Assembly: GCA_022825385.1 (NCBI GenBank)
Contig: JAJDWX010000011.1
Span: forward strand, 1-64,000
Length of the DNA stretch: 64,000 bases
Direction of reading: 5' to 3'
From: Rhodothermales bacterium
GTDB lineage: Bacteria; Bacteroidota; Rhodothermia; Rhodothermales; VXPQ01
The notes under the pieces: model-generated
Seen by the model: the letters and a program-made list of their open reading frames with translations, nothing else
The model's database searches: none
What the model was told of the DNA's origin: nothing
Translations under genes and position numbers: made by a program
Shown: positions 1-10,132 of the stretch, piece after piece
Numbering within the stretch: position 1 is the stretch's first letter
Layout: each line of letters opens with the position of its first letter

Positions 1-151
1 CGCGCCCTTCGGGAGGCTGCGAGGGGCACGCTGGCTGTGTCATTCCTCATTATGTGGGGCCTGCCACATCGCTTCGTCATTCCTTGCCAGCGCACCCCTC
101 GCATGCCTCTGAGCTTCGCGGATTTAATCAGAGTATCCTTACATATCGTTT
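1..151 (+). repeat. Dispersed palindromic intergenic repeat, copy A (cysS leader)
   Basis: This is a structured, non-coding repeat. Arms at 13-35 and 86-109 are imperfect inverted repeats of 23-24 bases. A perfect 6-bp hairpin (52-57 with 64-69) lies between them, flanked by two copies of GTCATTCC. The core at 88-140 ends in GGATTTAATCAG and recurs at about 20510-20563 (plus), 26276-26326 (minus) and, degenerate, at 35307-35335 (minus). It may extend left of the window. It ends about 40 bases before the cysS start. It resembles a REP- or MITE-like element; no transposase is nearby. Confidence 0.7.
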
Positions 152-187
152 TTCGCCGCACCCGAATCCAGGCCGCAGCCCCGTCCC

Positions 188-1717
188 ATGCCGGAAAAAA
201 TCTTCCGCATATATAATTCGATGACGCGAAGCACGGAAGTCGTCGAGCCGGCGCAACCCGGGCGCCTGCGGTTCTACGCATGCGGCCCGACGGTCTATTC
301 CTATGCGCATATCGGAAATTTCCGGTCCTTTCTGACGGCGGACCTCGTGCTTCGAACCGCGCAAGCCATCGGATGGGAAACCGCTTACGTAACCAACATT
401 ACGGACGTAGGCCATCTGACCGAGGACGACGCGGCGGACGCGGAGGGGGAAGATCGCATGGCCAAAGCGCTGCGATCCAAAGAAGGGGAGCGCTTTGCGA
501 ATATCTGGGACCTGGCGCGCTATTACGCGAATACCCTGCTCTCCGACTGGCAAGCGCTCAATCTCCGCGAACCCGACGCGCGCCCGCGCGCCACGGAACA
601 TGTCGCCCGGCAAATCCGGGACGTCGCCCGGCTCCTCGAAAAAGGCCATGCCTACGAAACGGCGCAGGGCGTGTATTTTTCGGTGGCGTCCTTCCCGGAT
701 TATGGCAAATTGTCCGGCAACGTGCTGGCGACAGGGCTGGACGAAGGCGTCCGGGACGTGGTGCAGGACCCGGAAAAACGGGACCCGCGCGACTTTGCCT
801 TGTGGAAGAAAGACCCCGACCACCTTATGGTATGGCATAGCCCGTGGGGCTGGGGCTTCCCGGGATGGCACATCGAATGCTCCACCATGGCGCAAGCCTA
901 TCTGGGCGAATCGTTCGATCTGCACACAGGGGGCGAAGACAACAAATTTCCCCATCACGAATGCGAAATCGCGCAAGCCGAAAGCCTTTCCGGCAAGCCT
1001 TTCGCGCGGTATTGGCTCCACACGCGCTTCCTGCAAGTGGAAGGAGAAAAAATGGCCAAGAGCGCGGGTAATTTCTTTACCGTGCGCGACCTCGTCGGGC
1101 CCGAATCGGAAGGGGGACGCGGCATACATCCCCTCGCGCTCCGCCTGGCCCTGATTTCAGGGCAATACCGCAAGCCGCTGAACTTCACGTTCGATCAACT
1201 GCTGGCGTGCGCCCGGCATATCCAGCGGTTCGAAGAGGCCGCAGACCTCGCGGCGCAGGGCGTCGCCCGCAACGACCCCGGAGAGGACGCGCTTGGCGAA
1301 CCGCTGGCGCGCTTGTACGAACAGGCGCTCGCCGCCATGCTGGACGACCTGAACACCCCGGAAGCCATCGCCGCCGCTATCGAAGGAGCGAAACGGGTCT
1401 TGCGAGACGGGAGAACCATGGGCGGCGCCACGGCGCGATCCGCGCAAAACTGGCTGGAAAAAATCAACGGCCTGCTGGGAATCGTGGCGCAGGAAACGCC
1501 GCGAACAGCCGCGAAAACCGCCGGTTCCGCCGCTGCGGAGGAGGCGTTCGCCCGGGAAGTGGAGGACTTGTTGCGCCAACGCGCCGAAGCCCGCGCGCAA
1601 CGGGATTTCCAGCGGGCCGACGCGATCCGGGACCAACTCGCCGGGATGCAGGTCGAAATTATGGACGCCCCGGAAGGTACGCGGTGGCGGCGGCAAATAA
1701 GCAATCCTGTTTCCTGA
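188..1717 (+). CDS. cysS: Cysteinyl-tRNA synthetase
   Basis: A class I aminoacyl-tRNA synthetase of 509 residues that charges tRNA-Cys with cysteine in the cytoplasm. The signature is complete: Cys32 in the ACGPTVY motif, the HIGN box at 41-44, a second zinc-ligand Cys at 231 (HIECSTM), the GGEDN and HHECE segments that complete the zinc site and active site, and the KMSKS loop as KMAKS at 288-292. The C-terminal helical anticodon-binding part follows, with a QRDFQRAD-type helix near 475. Length is normal to slightly long. The ATG at 188 places the N-terminus at the usual distance from the first motif. hemB follows after 33 bases on the same strand, so the two may be co-transcribed. The leader contains repeat copy A. 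Confidence 0.97.
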   Translation: MPEKIFRIYNSMTRSTEVVEPAQPGRLRFYACGPTVYSYAHIGNFRSFLTADLVLRTAQAIGWETAYVTNITDVGHLTEDDAADAEGEDRMAKALRSKEGERFANIWDLARYYANTLLSDWQALNLREPDARPRATEHVARQIRDVARLLEKGHAYETAQGVYFSVASFPDYGKLSGNVLATGLDEGVRDVVQDPEKRDPRDFALWKKDPDHLMVWHSPWGWGFPGWHIECSTMAQAYLGESFDLHTGGEDNKFPHHECEIAQAESLSGKPFARYWLHTRFLQVEGEKMAKSAGNFFTVRDLVGPESEGGRGIHPLALRLALISGQYRKPLNFTFDQLLACARHIQRFEEAADLAAQGVARNDPGEDALGEPLARLYEQALAAMLDDLNTPEAIAAAIEGAKRVLRDGRTMGGATARSAQNWLEKINGLLGIVAQETPRTAAKTAGSAAAEEAFAREVEDLLRQRAEARAQRDFQRADAIRDQLAGMQVEIMDAPEGTRWRRQISNPVS

Positions 1718-1750
1718 GGCATTTTTCGCGCCGCCCGGCGCCCGTATCCC

Positions 1751-2749
1751 ATGCGCATCCGCCCGCGACGATTGAGAGCAACCCCCGGCGTCCGCCGCCT
1801 GGTCCGGGAAACCCGCCTGGACGTGGATTGCCTGGTGGCCCCCCTGTTCGTCGTGGAAGGCGCCGGCATTCGGGAGGAAATTCCGTCCATGCCGGGACAA
1901 TGCCGGCTGAGCCTCGACGCGCTGGCCGAGGAAGTGCGCGAGCTGGCCGATCTGGGCATTCCGGGCGTTGCGCTGTTTCCGAAAATAGACGACGCGCTAA
2001 AAGACGCGCGCGGAAGCGCTTCGCTGGACCCGGAGGGCCTGGCGCCGCGCGCCATTCGGGCGGCCCGGGAAGCCGCGGAGCCTATGCTGATCATCGCCGA
2101 CGTGGCCCTGGACCCGTATTCTTCGGACGGGCACGACGGCGTCGTTCGGCAAGGCCGCGTAGAAAACGACGTCACGCTGGACATACTGGCCCGCATGGCG
2201 ACCGTGCTGGCGGGCGCAGGAGCGGATATCGTCGCCCCGTCGGATATGATGGACGGGCGCGTGGGTGCGATACGGGACGCGCTGGACGCCGCCGGGCATG
2301 CGGACGTCGCCATCCTGTCGTACGCAGCCAAGTACGCCTCCGCTTTCTACGGTCCTTTCCGGGATGCGCTCGATTCGGCGCCGCGGACGAACGAAAACGT
2401 CCCCGGCGACAAAAAGACGTACCAGATGGACCCCGCCAACGGCGAGGAAGCGCTTCGCGAACTCGACCTGGACCTTGCCGAAGGGGCGGATATCGTCATG
2501 GTGAAACCGGCCATCCCGTACCTTGACGTGATATACCGGGTGCGGCGGCGCTCGACGGTTCCCGTGGCGGCGTACCATGTAAGCGGAACATACGCCATGC
2601 TTTCCGCCGCCGCGCAAAACGGGTGGATCGACCGGGAAGAAGCCATGATGGAATCGCTTACCGCCATCCGCCGGGCCGGCGCCGACATTATCCTGACGTA
2701 TTTCGCCAAAGAAGCCGCCAAAAAATTGCGCCTTGCGCCGAACCCATGA
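1751..2749 (+). CDS. hemB: Delta-aminolevulinic acid dehydratase (porphobilinogen synthase), magnesium-type
   Basis: This cytoplasmic enzyme condenses two 5-aminolevulinate molecules to porphobilinogen in tetrapyrrole synthesis. It has 332 residues, the normal length. The two active-site lysines are visible: Lys194 in SYAAKYASAFYGPF and the Schiff-base Lys252 in VMVKPAIPYLD. The loop that carries three zinc-binding cysteines in the E. coli enzyme reads DVALDPYSSDGHDGVV here and has no cysteine, which is the Asp/Ala-type, magnesium-dependent variant known in several bacteria. The stop codon overlaps the next start by 4 bases (ATGA), so translation of the downstream gene is probably coupled. 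Confidence 0.96.
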   Translation: MRIRPRRLRATPGVRRLVRETRLDVDCLVAPLFVVEGAGIREEIPSMPGQCRLSLDALAEEVRELADLGIPGVALFPKIDDALKDARGSASLDPEGLAPRAIRAAREAAEPMLIIADVALDPYSSDGHDGVVRQGRVENDVTLDILARMATVLAGAGADIVAPSDMMDGRVGAIRDALDAAGHADVAILSYAAKYASAFYGPFRDALDSAPRTNENVPGDKKTYQMDPANGEEALRELDLDLAEGADIVMVKPAIPYLDVIYRVRRRSTVPVAAYHVSGTYAMLSAAAQNGWIDREEAMMESLTAIRRAGADIILTYFAKEAAKKLRLAPNP

Positions 2750-3273
2750 CCGAAACCCGCAAAACGATTCGCATTGTCCCCCTGGATTACAGCCATCTTG
2801 GGGGCGGACTGAGCCGCATGATGGACCGATTCCGCGACGAAGGCACGCTGACCGGCGAACCCGACGCGGACGATTTTTTGCGGAACAGCGCGGCGGGCGT
2901 ATTGCTCGGCCTGCTGTACGATCAACGCGTACGGGCCGAATATGCCTTTACCGGGCCCATCCGCCTGCACGACCGCCTGGGGCATCTGGATCTCGCCCGT
3001 ATTGCGGACATGGAGCCGGAGGCATTGCAATCCCTGTTCGCCGAAACGCCGGCGGTGCACCGCTTCACCAACAAGATGGCCGACTATACGCAGCAGGCGG
3101 CCCGCTTTGTGGCGGACCGGTACGACGGGGACGCCGCGCGTATCTGGAACGACGGCGCGCCCTTCCCCGAAATAGAAAAGCGGGTGCGCGCGCTGCCGGG
3201 ATTCGGGGCGCTGAAGGCCGCCAAAATGAAGTTCGTACTGCACTACTTCGGGTACCGCGACTTTTCGGGGTAA
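2746..3273 (+). CDS. HhH-GPD-type small protein of unknown function
   Basis: A 175-residue protein that resembles the uncharacterised HhH-GPD family of short proteins related to base-excision DNA glycosylases. What can be seen is a helical protein with a C-terminal helix-hairpin-helix-like segment: ALPGFGALKAAKM at about 149-161, the LPGxGxxxA pattern typical of DNA-binding HhH motifs. It lacks the iron-sulfur cysteines of Nth/MutY. The ATG at 2746 overlaps the hemB stop by 4 bases; an earlier in-frame start would lie inside hemB. DNA repair is a plausible role, but catalytic activity cannot be judged from sequence alone. Confidence 0.75.
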   Translation: MTETRKTIRIVPLDYSHLGGGLSRMMDRFRDEGTLTGEPDADDFLRNSAAGVLLGLLYDQRVRAEYAFTGPIRLHDRLGHLDLARIADMEPEALQSLFAETPAVHRFTNKMADYTQQAARFVADRYDGDAARIWNDGAPFPEIEKRVRALPGFGALKAAKMKFVLHYFGYRDFSG

Positions 3274-3363
3274 ACGCCGCCGCGAGGCGGGGTCGGCGTC
3301 CCGCTGCGCCCATAAAGCAGGAAGCGCCATGCGATGCGCTGGCGCAGGGACCGCGCGGCGCCC

Positions 3364-4875
3364 TTACCGCTTCCAGAACGCCGGCGCCAGCAGGATAAGG
3401 ACGGTGAACAACTCAAGCCTGCCGGCCATCATCAGGAAGGAAAGCGCCCACTTTCCAAGCGCCGGAATGTGCGCGTAATTACCGGCGGGGCCCACCGAGC
3501 CGAAAGCCGGCCCGATATTCCCGATACTCGCGACGGCGGCGCTGAACGCGCTTAAGAGGTCCAGGCCCAGCACGAACATGATCATCGTGCCCAATCCCAC
3601 GCCGCCCACATACAGCACCACGAACGAAAGCACATTGCTCATAATATCCCTCGGAACGACGTCGCCGCCAAGGCGCACGTGAATCACCGCCGAGGGATGC
3701 AGCAATTGCCGGATTTCGCGAAAGGAATTCCTGAACATCAGCATGTGGCGGATAATCTTGACCCCCCCGGACGTCGATCCCGCCATGCCCCCGCAAAAAA
3801 ACAGGAGAAAAACGATGCCTGCGGCGAGCGGAGCCCAAAGCTGGTAATCAGCCGTGGTGTATCCAGTGGTGGTCATGATGGAAACCACCTGAAACGCGGC
3901 GTGGCGCACGGCGTCGGACAACGAATCGTACCGTTGGAACGCGCCCGGCTCGCCCTCTACCCACGGCATGGCGTGGCCCGCCGCGCTCCACGCGCCTGCG
4001 GCGACGAGCGCAATCGCTGCAAGCGCGATCGCGGCGTACACCCGAAACTCGGCGTCTCGAAAAAGAATGCGCGGGCGCCCCTTGAGCAGGTGGTAATGCA
4101 GCACGAAATTCATGCCCCCGATAAACATGAACGCGATAATCACCCACTCCACGTACGCAGAACCATAGCCCCCGATCGAGGCGTCCTGCGTGGAAAACCC
4201 GGCGGTGGCCATGGTGGTGAACGCATGATTCACGCTGTCGAAAAGGGACATGGCCGGCAGCAGAAACAACACCTGGAGCGCGGTAAAACCGACGTAAATA
4301 AACCACAGGCGACGAGCGGTCTCGCGTACGCGGGGCGTAATCTTGTCGGCGGACGGCCCGGGCACTTCCGCCTTGAACAGCTGCATGCCGCCAATGCCCA
4401 GAATCGGGAGAATAGCGAGGGTTAGCACGATAATGCCCATGCCTCCCAGCCACTGCATGAGGCTGCGCCAGAATAAAAAAGCGTGGGGAAGCTCCGAAAT
4501 AGCGGGGTTGCCGCCGCCCCCGAGAATCGAGGCGCCGGTCGTGGTGAACCCGCTCATCGTTTCAAAAAAAGCGTCGGCCCAGGAATCCAGCGCCCCGCCA
4601 AGCACAAAGGGAACCGAACCGACCAGCGACAACGCAAGCCAGGAAAGCGCAACTACGGCGAACCCTTCCCGTATACCGAGATGCCCGGAGAAATCCCGCA
4701 GGCCGCGCCACAACGCAAACCCGAGGAGCAAGGAAAACGCCGCCGTCGCCCCGAAAGCGCGCCAGGCCGGCTCGGAATAATATATCCCGACGGCCATGGG
4801 CAAGAGCAGCGCGCCTCCCAGAAACATGAGCAGGGCGCCCAGCGTGGCGCAAACGGCTTTTATATGAAGTGGCAT
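3364..4875 (-). CDS. trkH: Potassium uptake protein TrkH, membrane subunit
   Basis: The ion-conducting subunit of the Trk potassium importer, 503 residues with about ten or more hydrophobic segments. The four pore-loop repeats of the SKT superfamily are visible: GFTTTGAS, ATAGFSTQD, TTTGYTTAD, and the last loop GSTSGGVKIIR. The ATG at 4875 is preferred over an in-frame TTG 15 bases upstream. The gene for the regulatory partner TrkA lies 61 bases upstream on the same strand, so the two form a trkA-trkH unit. The C-terminus ends in a hydrophobic segment and a short basic tail, as in other TrkH proteins. Confidence 0.96.
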   Translation of the reverse strand: MPLHIKAVCATLGALLMFLGGALLLPMAVGIYYSEPAWRAFGATAAFSLLLGFALWRGLRDFSGHLGIREGFAVVALSWLALSLVGSVPFVLGGALDSWADAFFETMSGFTTTGASILGGGGNPAISELPHAFLFWRSLMQWLGGMGIIVLTLAILPILGIGGMQLFKAEVPGPSADKITPRVRETARRLWFIYVGFTALQVLFLLPAMSLFDSVNHAFTTMATAGFSTQDASIGGYGSAYVEWVIIAFMFIGGMNFVLHYHLLKGRPRILFRDAEFRVYAAIALAAIALVAAGAWSAAGHAMPWVEGEPGAFQRYDSLSDAVRHAAFQVVSIMTTTGYTTADYQLWAPLAAGIVFLLFFCGGMAGSTSGGVKIIRHMLMFRNSFREIRQLLHPSAVIHVRLGGDVVPRDIMSNVLSFVVLYVGGVGLGTMIMFVLGLDLLSAFSAAVASIGNIGPAFGSVGPAGNYAHIPALGKWALSFLMMAGRLELFTVLILLAPAFWKR

Positions 4876-4936
4876 GACGCGGTTCGGCAACGGCGAGATG
4901 CAACGGGCGACAGGGCGCTAAATCGCTTGGAATACG

Positions 4937-6289
4937 CTATTTGGCGGCGAATTTCCGCTCAAGGTCATGGACGCGCGAGGGCGTGGCGAACACGATCGCC
5001 CGGTCTCCGGGAGCAATGTGCGTGTCGCCTGTGGCGATGCAGGCTTCGTCGTTATGCAATATAGCGCCGATCAGCGCGCCGGAGGGCAGTTGCAACTCCT
5101 TCAGCGGTTTTGCAGATATCCACGACCGGCGCTTGGCCTCGATTTCGAGTATCTGGGCGTCCAGGCCGTAGATGGTCGCGACGCTGCGCACATGCGTGCC
5201 GCGCAAATAGCGGTGAATTTCGCGCGAAACCGCCAGTTTTTTGCTGACCGCCGCGTCCAGGCCAATGCTCTGGCTGATCGGGATATACGTATTCTTGGAA
5301 AGCAGCGCCACCGTTTTGCGTACACGAAGGTGCTTGGCCATGAGACAGGTCACCAGATTCGATTCTTCGTCGTCCGTAACCGCCACAAAGGCGTCCATCT
5401 CGCCCAGCCCCTCCTGAATCAGCAAGTCGATATCGGTGGCGGCGCCGTGAATGACCAGCACATTCCGGAGCGTCTCCGCCAGTTTCGCCGCCCGTTCCCG
5501 ATCCGGTTCGATCAGTTTTACGGTCTTGTTCTTTTCGCGGCCGAACCGGGAAGCAACCCCCACGCCCACGGCGGTTCCCCCCAGAATCATGATATGATTG
5601 GCCCGGGTTTCCGCCTTGCCCATCATGGGCGAGATATACCCCATGTATTTCGGCAAGGCCAGCACAAACACCTGGTCGCCTGGCCGGAGCGTGTCGCGCC
5701 CCCCGGGAATAATCGTCCGGGCGCCCCGGCTTATGCCCATGACGCGAAACTGCACATGGCTGTTGGCCGTCGCTATTTCCTGGAGCGTTTTGCCCGCGAC
5801 GGCGGCGCCAGGATCGATTCGGAGACCCATCAACTGCAACCGGCCGTCCGCAAAATCAAGGATGTCCGTGGCGCTGGCGCGCCGGACGAGCGACACCACC
5901 TCGTTGGCGGCGCTTTCCTCCGGGCGAATCACCAGGTCGATCCCGAAATCGCTTGTCTTGAGGACGGACTCGTCCCGCGCGATTTCGTTGGACCGCACCC
6001 GGGCGATGGTGGTCACGTCGCCGAGCCGGTCCGCCAGCATGCAGGCGATAATGTTGACTTCGTCCACGGGCGTCACGGCGATCAGCATGTCCGCCCGGCC
6101 AATGCCCGCCTCGACCAGCGTTTCAGAGGAAGCGCCATTGCCCGAAATGGCCATCGCATCCAGCTTTTCGCGAACCTGCCGGATGGCGTCGGCGTCCTGA
6201 TCGACGACCACGACGTCATGCTCCTCGCGCGACAGCATGCGGGCCACGTCGTAGCCTACTTCACCTGCTCCTACGACAATAATGTGCAA
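4937..6289 (-). CDS. trkA: Trk system potassium transport regulatory protein TrkA
   Basis: The cytoplasmic gating subunit of the Trk potassium transporter, about 450 residues. Two RCK_N/RCK_C pairs are present. The first Rossmann loop is VVGAGEVGYDVA at residues 5-16 and the second, ILGGTAVGVGVA, begins the second half. Each half ends in a TrkA_C-like domain. The start is uncertain. The family usually begins directly at the first beta strand, which favours a TTG at 6289 (LHIIVVGAGEVG); an ATG at 6430 would add 47 basic, non-conserved residues. It lies immediately upstream of trkH. The gap to the sensor kinase upstream is about 170 bases. Confidence 0.93.
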   Translation of the reverse strand: MHIIVVGAGEVGYDVARMLSREEHDVVVVDQDADAIRQVREKLDAMAISGNGASSETLVEAGIGRADMLIAVTPVDEVNIIACMLADRLGDVTTIARVRSNEIARDESVLKTSDFGIDLVIRPEESAANEVVSLVRRASATDILDFADGRLQLMGLRIDPGAAVAGKTLQEIATANSHVQFRVMGISRGARTIIPGGRDTLRPGDQVFVLALPKYMGYISPMMGKAETRANHIMILGGTAVGVGVASRFGREKNKTVKLIEPDRERAAKLAETLRNVLVIHGAATDIDLLIQEGLGEMDAFVAVTDDEESNLVTCLMAKHLRVRKTVALLSKNTYIPISQSIGLDAAVSKKLAVSREIHRYLRGTHVRSVATIYGLDAQILEIEAKRRSWISAKPLKELQLPSGALIGAILHNDEACIATGDTHIAPGDRAIVFATPSRVHDLERKFAAK

Positions 6290-6460
6290 TGCTAATAGAC
6301 CAGTCTGTACATCCGCGTCCGCGGACAGGATCGAAAACTTCGTCGCGCGCCCTGAAAAAGCAGCCCGGTCAAGGGATCGGACCCCAAACGCGGAAACGAA
6401 AAGGGATCGGCGCGACAGCGGGTTTTTCATCGTATCGAACGCAAGATACGAAAGAAAGGT

Positions 6461-9400
6461 TCAGCGCGGCGGCGCGTCTTCGTCGAGCAAGGGAAGCCGT
6501 ATCCGGAAAACAGCCCCCTTGCCCGCCTCGCTTTCGAACCCGATCGTCCCGCGCATCTCTTCGACGCTCTTTTTCACGATAGCCAATCCCAGACCCGTGC
6601 CGGTTTTTCTGGTCGAAAAATGCGGCTCGAAAATTTTCCGGGCCGCCTCCTCCCCGATGCCCGACCCGTTATCGACCACGTAACTGCACGCCCACGCCTT
6701 TCCGTCCGCCTCTTCGCGCCGGGTACGCACCTCGACCTTGCCCTTTTCCGGCTCCGTGATCGCCTGGAACGCATTCTTGATCAGATTGATGTACGCCCGG
6801 CGCAACTCCGCCCGGTCCGCATCCACCCAGAGCGGCGCGTCGGACAATGCGGACCGAACAGCGATTTCGCTTTCTTCCTGCATCAGGGAAAGCGCTTCCC
6901 GGATCACGTCGTTCATATTCATGCGCTGCATCTCGCGGGAAGGCATCCGGGCAAACGCATGAAACTCGCTGGCGATGCGGGCCAGCGAATCGATCTGCTC
7001 GATCAGCGTCGCCGTAATCCGGTCGAAAACCTGGCCAAACGCGCTGCGGACGGCGGGTTCGTCCGCCCGGTCCGCAAAAGCCTGGCGCAAATGCTGCACG
7101 GACAATTTCATGGGCGTGAGCGGATTGCGTATTTCATGCGCGACCCGCCGCGCCATCTCCCGCCACGCCAGCTGCCGCTCCTGTCGGGCCAGTTTGATGC
7201 GGTTTTCGGCCAACTGCTGCTGCATTTCGTTGAAGGTTTCGACCAGTTCCCCGATCTCGTCGCGCGAATCCACGGGAAGCGTTTCGCCCAGGCGCCCCCC
7301 GGCGACCTCCTTCAGGCCGGACCGGAGGCGGGCAATGGGTTTCGAGAGGGCGTCGGCCAGCACGGCTCCCGTCAACGCAACCAGCAGCACAAGCAGCAAC
7401 AACGAACCGAAGAGGTACGCAACGGTGTCCGCGCGCTGCTCCTCGATAATTTCCTGTTCGGGCAAAATGGGGGTGGAAACGATATACCGGGGACGGCCCG
7501 CCGCGCCGGGAAGCGCCTTGAAACCCGCCATATAGGTAAAACTGCCCACGCGCTCGTCCGTAAACGCAACCCGTTCCGCATCCGCGTACAGCGCCTTGTA
7601 CGCTTCGATAGGCAATCGCCGATCCACAAGGCGGTCGCGAATCAATTGCGGACGGCTGAGGCGGGAAATGGTATGCCCCTCGTACAGGTTCAAATCAATG
7701 CCTACGCGGGCCGCCAGCGAATCGACCGGCATGCGGGCCAGCACGCTGGAAGGATGTTCGCCGAGACGGGCCTCTGCCGTCAGCACCTGTTCGACGCGAT
7801 CCAGGTGTCGGCGAAGCCACCGCTGCACGGATTGCCTGCTTCCAACCGTAACGGCTTGCTCGCCCACGACCCCCACAAGGCCGATGAGGATAATGCCAAT
7901 CCCGATCAGCGCGTTCAGCACCTTGTCCCGAAAACGAATATGGCGCGCCGGCAATACCCCTTTCCGGTAACGCGCCCAGACGCCCGCAAGGTAACACAGC
8001 AACCCGATCGCAAGCCCCCCCATGGTGAGGCGCAACAGGTAATACAAATGATCGAAAAGCGTAACGCGCGGGGCGCGCGCCGCGAACGCCTGCATCCCAT
8101 GCGGCGACGCAGCGCCCCGACGAACATAGCACGTCTGCCAGGATCCGCCTGCCGAGCGCTCGTTCTTCCAGACGACGGGTTGACGCAACAGGGCTTGCGC
8201 TACGTCTTCCGGAAGCCGGTATCGTTCAAAATCCCGCCCGGCGCTCCGCACCAGAAAGCCGCCCCGGAATTCTGCGGCGGAAAACGTATCGAACAAGGCG
8301 TCGTCCGACCCGGAAGGCAATAATACGCCGGATATGGGCATGCCGCCTTCGGCCATGGAAGCGCGGGCCCGCCCGCCCTCCGCGAACGCCTCCGCCGCCG
8401 CAAGCATGCGCGCGTCGCGGCGGGCGTCCAGCCCCTGATAAAACATGGGATACAGCAGGAACGTCACCAGAAAAACCAGCGGAAAGAGATTCTGGACCAG
8501 CACCAGGTCCATCCGCCGGATCGACCGCAGCAGAACCAGGCTGGCCAACCCGAAAACGACCGCAAGCATGTAACCGAGGATAGCAAGGGGCAGTACGCTC
8601 CCGATCGGAGTCAACCCGTACAGGAGCGCGACCGGCGCAGCCGCCGCGACGCCCCCGAAAATCGCGAGGCCCCAGGGGGACGACGTCAACGCGAATTGCC
8701 GCTGCGCTTCCGCAACCGCTACCCGCGCCACGCCCACGGCAAGCAGGATCACGGCGATCTGCATGAGCGCAAGGCTGCAAAAAACCGAAAGCAGGTGCAG
8801 GTCGGGAATGAGTCCGCCCTTGGCGAAAAAGTCGAAATCGCTATACAGCGCGACATGCCGCGTTACGAGCGCCGCCGCCAGCGACAGGCCGGTCAGGGCC
8901 GCCGTGCAGGATGCCGCCAGGCCGGCGAAAGCGGCTCGCGACGCGAGGCGGGGGCGGGCGAGGCGGGCGCGGGCGCGTTGAAGCGCGACGATCCATTCCA
9001 GAAACGCCCCGGCAAAGGCGGCCAGAAACAGAATCGCGATCAGGAATTCGCCCGTCGCGCCCAGGAGGCCGCCGAATAATTCGGACGAAAGATGCGCGGG
9101 GTCGAAAAGCGGCGCCAGCGGCGTTTTGCCTTGTTGCCAGCGAGACGGGACGCGCAGCGCAAGGAGGACAAAGCGAATCGCCCACCAGTACGCAGCGAGG
9201 AACGCGAAATACCCCAGCGCAACCCGCCATCGACCGGGCTCCGACGGCATGCGCCGGAGTTCCCGGCGATACAGGACCCATGCGCCCGCGACCGTCCAGA
9301 ACAAGAACAAGGTGGTCCAGAGCGCCATGAGATGATTCGGAAGCACGGCGGCCAGCTCGGCCATTTGCCGTACGGAAGGCGGGTCTATCGTAACCATGCC

Positions 9401-10099
9401 CAGCGCCGCGCCATCCGCGCCCGTCAACAACCGGGACGAAGAACCCGGCTCCTCCGGCGGCGCGTCAAAGGTCAATTCGACCGGCATTTTCGCCAATCTG
9501 CGCCATTTGGGCACCAGGCTCACATCCTTGATGTACTCGTTGTTCACCGGCGGGGCGTACCCCACCAGGCGCATGGCCCGGACCACCCCCAGCGTCTGGC
9601 CGTCGCGCAAAACGGGCCGCCAAATGACCACGGCCTGCCGAAACGCCCCGTCCCGCGCTATGCTCGCATGCAGTTCGCCAGGAAAGCCGGACGCCGCGGG
9701 CGCCGCGTCCATGGGCATGCTAAACCCGTTCCAGGCCGCCAGGCCCATGTCTGCGGCGTACAACTCCACCGAGGTCCCGTAGGGCGGCTTCAGGGTGGAA
9801 AAATACTGCGTGAGCGAGGTCGAATCGATTGGCTGCGCATCCAGCGCGGCGATGACCGCCGGCGCCGAGGCAATGCGCCCGGCGCGCTCGACAAGATCGC
9901 CTTGCAGCGCCCCGAAATCCTCCGCAATGCGGTCCAGCGCCGCCGCGAGCGTTTTTTGACGGTGCAAATCGGGGGCCTGCCGAATCTCAGCGAGGCGGGC
10001 CTCGCGAACCGCCCAGGTAAGCGGAATCAACGCAAGCAGCCCGACGGCGACCGCCATGAAGCGCAAGAAGCGCCCCCGAACCGAAAAGCGCTTTGTCAT
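6461..10099 (-). CDS. Large membrane sensor histidine kinase, NtrY-like
   Basis: A 1,212-residue two-component sensor kinase, well above the usual NtrY size of about 700-750. The N-terminal two thirds contain an initial membrane helix, an extracytoplasmic region, a block of several hydrophobic helices (about residues 270-560), a further extracytoplasmic portion and more helices. Then come a HAMP-like segment (PIARLRSGLKEVAGG), the H-box ARRVAHEIRNPLTP with His988, and a HATPase_c domain (DNGSGIGEEA; TGTGLGLAIVKK). The ATG at 10099 is chosen because a good promoter ends 27 bases upstream; the longer reading would run through it. No response regulator is adjacent, so the partner is unknown. It is divergent from susC. 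Confidence 0.92.
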   Translation of the reverse strand: MTKRFSVRGRFLRFMAVAVGLLALIPLTWAVREARLAEIRQAPDLHRQKTLAAALDRIAEDFGALQGDLVERAGRIASAPAVIAALDAQPIDSTSLTQYFSTLKPPYGTSVELYAADMGLAAWNGFSMPMDAAPAASGFPGELHASIARDGAFRQAVVIWRPVLRDGQTLGVVRAMRLVGYAPPVNNEYIKDVSLVPKWRRLAKMPVELTFDAPPEEPGSSSRLLTGADGAALGMVTIDPPSVRQMAELAAVLPNHLMALWTTLFLFWTVAGAWVLYRRELRRMPSEPGRWRVALGYFAFLAAYWWAIRFVLLALRVPSRWQQGKTPLAPLFDPAHLSSELFGGLLGATGEFLIAILFLAAFAGAFLEWIVALQRARARLARPRLASRAAFAGLAASCTAALTGLSLAAALVTRHVALYSDFDFFAKGGLIPDLHLLSVFCSLALMQIAVILLAVGVARVAVAEAQRQFALTSSPWGLAIFGGVAAAAPVALLYGLTPIGSVLPLAILGYMLAVVFGLASLVLLRSIRRMDLVLVQNLFPLVFLVTFLLYPMFYQGLDARRDARMLAAAEAFAEGGRARASMAEGGMPISGVLLPSGSDDALFDTFSAAEFRGGFLVRSAGRDFERYRLPEDVAQALLRQPVVWKNERSAGGSWQTCYVRRGAASPHGMQAFAARAPRVTLFDHLYYLLRLTMGGLAIGLLCYLAGVWARYRKGVLPARHIRFRDKVLNALIGIGIILIGLVGVVGEQAVTVGSRQSVQRWLRRHLDRVEQVLTAEARLGEHPSSVLARMPVDSLAARVGIDLNLYEGHTISRLSRPQLIRDRLVDRRLPIEAYKALYADAERVAFTDERVGSFTYMAGFKALPGAAGRPRYIVSTPILPEQEIIEEQRADTVAYLFGSLLLLVLLVALTGAVLADALSKPIARLRSGLKEVAGGRLGETLPVDSRDEIGELVETFNEMQQQLAENRIKLARQERQLAWREMARRVAHEIRNPLTPMKLSVQHLRQAFADRADEPAVRSAFGQVFDRITATLIEQIDSLARIASEFHAFARMPSREMQRMNMNDVIREALSLMQEESEIAVRSALSDAPLWVDADRAELRRAYINLIKNAFQAITEPEKGKVEVRTRREEADGKAWACSYVVDNGSGIGEEAARKIFEPHFSTRKTGTGLGLAIVKKSVEEMRGTIGFESEAGKGAVFRIRLPLLDEDAPPR

Positions 10100-10132
10100 G
10101 ATGGGCCTGGTCTGGTTGGGCACAATAAAAAC

